The translations under genes were made by a program, and so were the position numbers. Below are positions 63,197 through 64,000 of a stretch of 64,000 nucleotides of DNA, piece after piece. The notes under the pieces were generated by a model. That model was not told where the DNA came from, did not search any database, and saw nothing but the letters and a program-made list of their open reading frames with translations. Source of the DNA: Muricea muricata (taxonomy: Eukaryota > Cnidaria > Anthozoa > Malacalcyonacea > Plexauridae); NCBI GenBank assembly GCA_963855995.1, contig OY979717.1:16932960-16996959 (forward strand), given 5' to 3'. Positions within the stretch are counted from its first letter, which is position 1, and each line of letters opens with the position of its first letter.

Positions 63197-63822
63197 GCTC
63201 CGGCAGGTGGGTGTAAGTTGTCTACACGTTTTAGCCTATGCTTAATTCTTAAAACTGACCAAAGCCAGAACGATTTTTGGCAAAGCTAGGCAGGCATTGT
63301 TCCCGGACTCAGTGATTGATTTTGATGGATACATATTGCCGGTCTTTACGGCACTAGACTATGTTAGTTACCACTTTCCATGTTAGTTACCACTTTCAAA
63401 GGGTGAAGAATTATCATAAATATAAACGCTAGATTAAATCGAAGTTATTCGAGCCCATTCGCGAGCTTTTGTTCGCATTTCATCAAATAATATTTAATCA
63501 TACTCTGTCGAGGAAGACCCTGAAGTTGCTTTTGAGTGTAATTACATTTTTAAATTATGTAAAAATTTATTTCTAAATAAATCCAATTGAGTCTTTTGCA
63601 ATATAACAAGTAACAAAAATGGGTAAGATCACAACTTGAGCATACAGTAGGTTTCTGGTTCTACGAATTTTAAAAGCCTATACTTTTGTGAGTATATACG
63701 TAATAAAACATTTGAAAAATAAATGTGTGTTGAAATCAGCCTTCTCTTATACTCGGAGAAGATCTTGTAAATTCTGATCAAACATACCGGCTTTTCGAAA
63801 CATAATGACCTAGCTATAGGTG

Positions 63823-63826
<4 letters not shown>

Positions 63827-63878
<52 letters not shown>
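63827..63878 (+). repeat. (AT)26 microsatellite
   Basis: Same D1 locus, second long allele. Confidence 0.98.
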
Positions 63879-63880
<2 letters not shown>

Positions 63881-64000
63881 TTGAACAAAGAAGATCACTA
63901 TTTAAATCTAATTTCGAAGGCAACATTATTGCTGGGGCAATCCAGAGACGATAAGTATTAAATAAATGGAAATGTGTTTCGCTGATTGCATAAATGACCA

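Larger units (their letters stand above)
61710..64000 (+). repeat. Satellite A, partial unit A7 (right window edge)
   Basis: Runs from the TA phase point through D2, the GC-rich block, the minus-strand SINE head and D1 with its (AT)26 run. It is cut by the window end before the palindrome. Confidence 0.95.

Overview
This is non-genic, AT-rich repetitive DNA from a eukaryote, almost certainly an animal. The evidence is a Tc1-like DD34E transposase fossil, a MITE-like foldback element with a TA target duplication, a GIY-YIG endonuclease relic of Penelope-like type, tRNA-derived SINE heads and long (AT)n microsatellites. I see no intact host gene. The mix suggests an invertebrate, but the sequence alone does not settle the phylum.

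Layout: (1) 1-15013 is a head-to-tail satellite with a unit of about 3.38 kb ('unit A', 3376-3412 bp). Each A unit holds two diverged copies of a ~0.72 kb segment (D1, D2). D1 ends in a 182-bp near-perfect palindrome; D2 carries only one arm of it. Between them lie a decayed GIY-YIG ORF, two homologous tRNA-like SINE heads in opposite orientation, and a GC-richer block with no recognised function. (2) 15016-54937 is a 39.9-kb block inserted at one TA dinucleotide of an A unit, with the TA duplicated on both sides. It reads M-(B-M)n: M is a ~276-bp foldback element with ends CAATCTTGG/CCAAGATTG, and B is a 2015-bp segment carrying a dead Tc1-like transposase on the minus strand. There are 18 B copies (two broken at one deletion) and 17 M copies. 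(3) 54938-64000 is unit A again, resuming at exactly the base where it was interrupted.

The B-M units look almost identical. I noticed one private substitution (20450); otherwise they vary in a poly-G run of 10-17 and a few structural changes. The A units differ from one another at many scattered sites. The B-M array therefore expanded or was homogenised more recently than the A satellite. The likeliest history is that one M element inserted into satellite A at TA. A B+M unit, for example as a circle, then joined by homology inside M and was amplified by unequal exchange or rolling-circle copying. The whole 40-kb block still looks formally like one giant transposon: TIRs at both ends and a TA duplication.

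Nothing here encodes a working pathway. The transposase has frameshifts, stops and an internal deletion that appears to remove the first catalytic Asp. The GIY-YIG relic changes frame twice. Family assignments come from motif recognition by eye and were not checked by any search.
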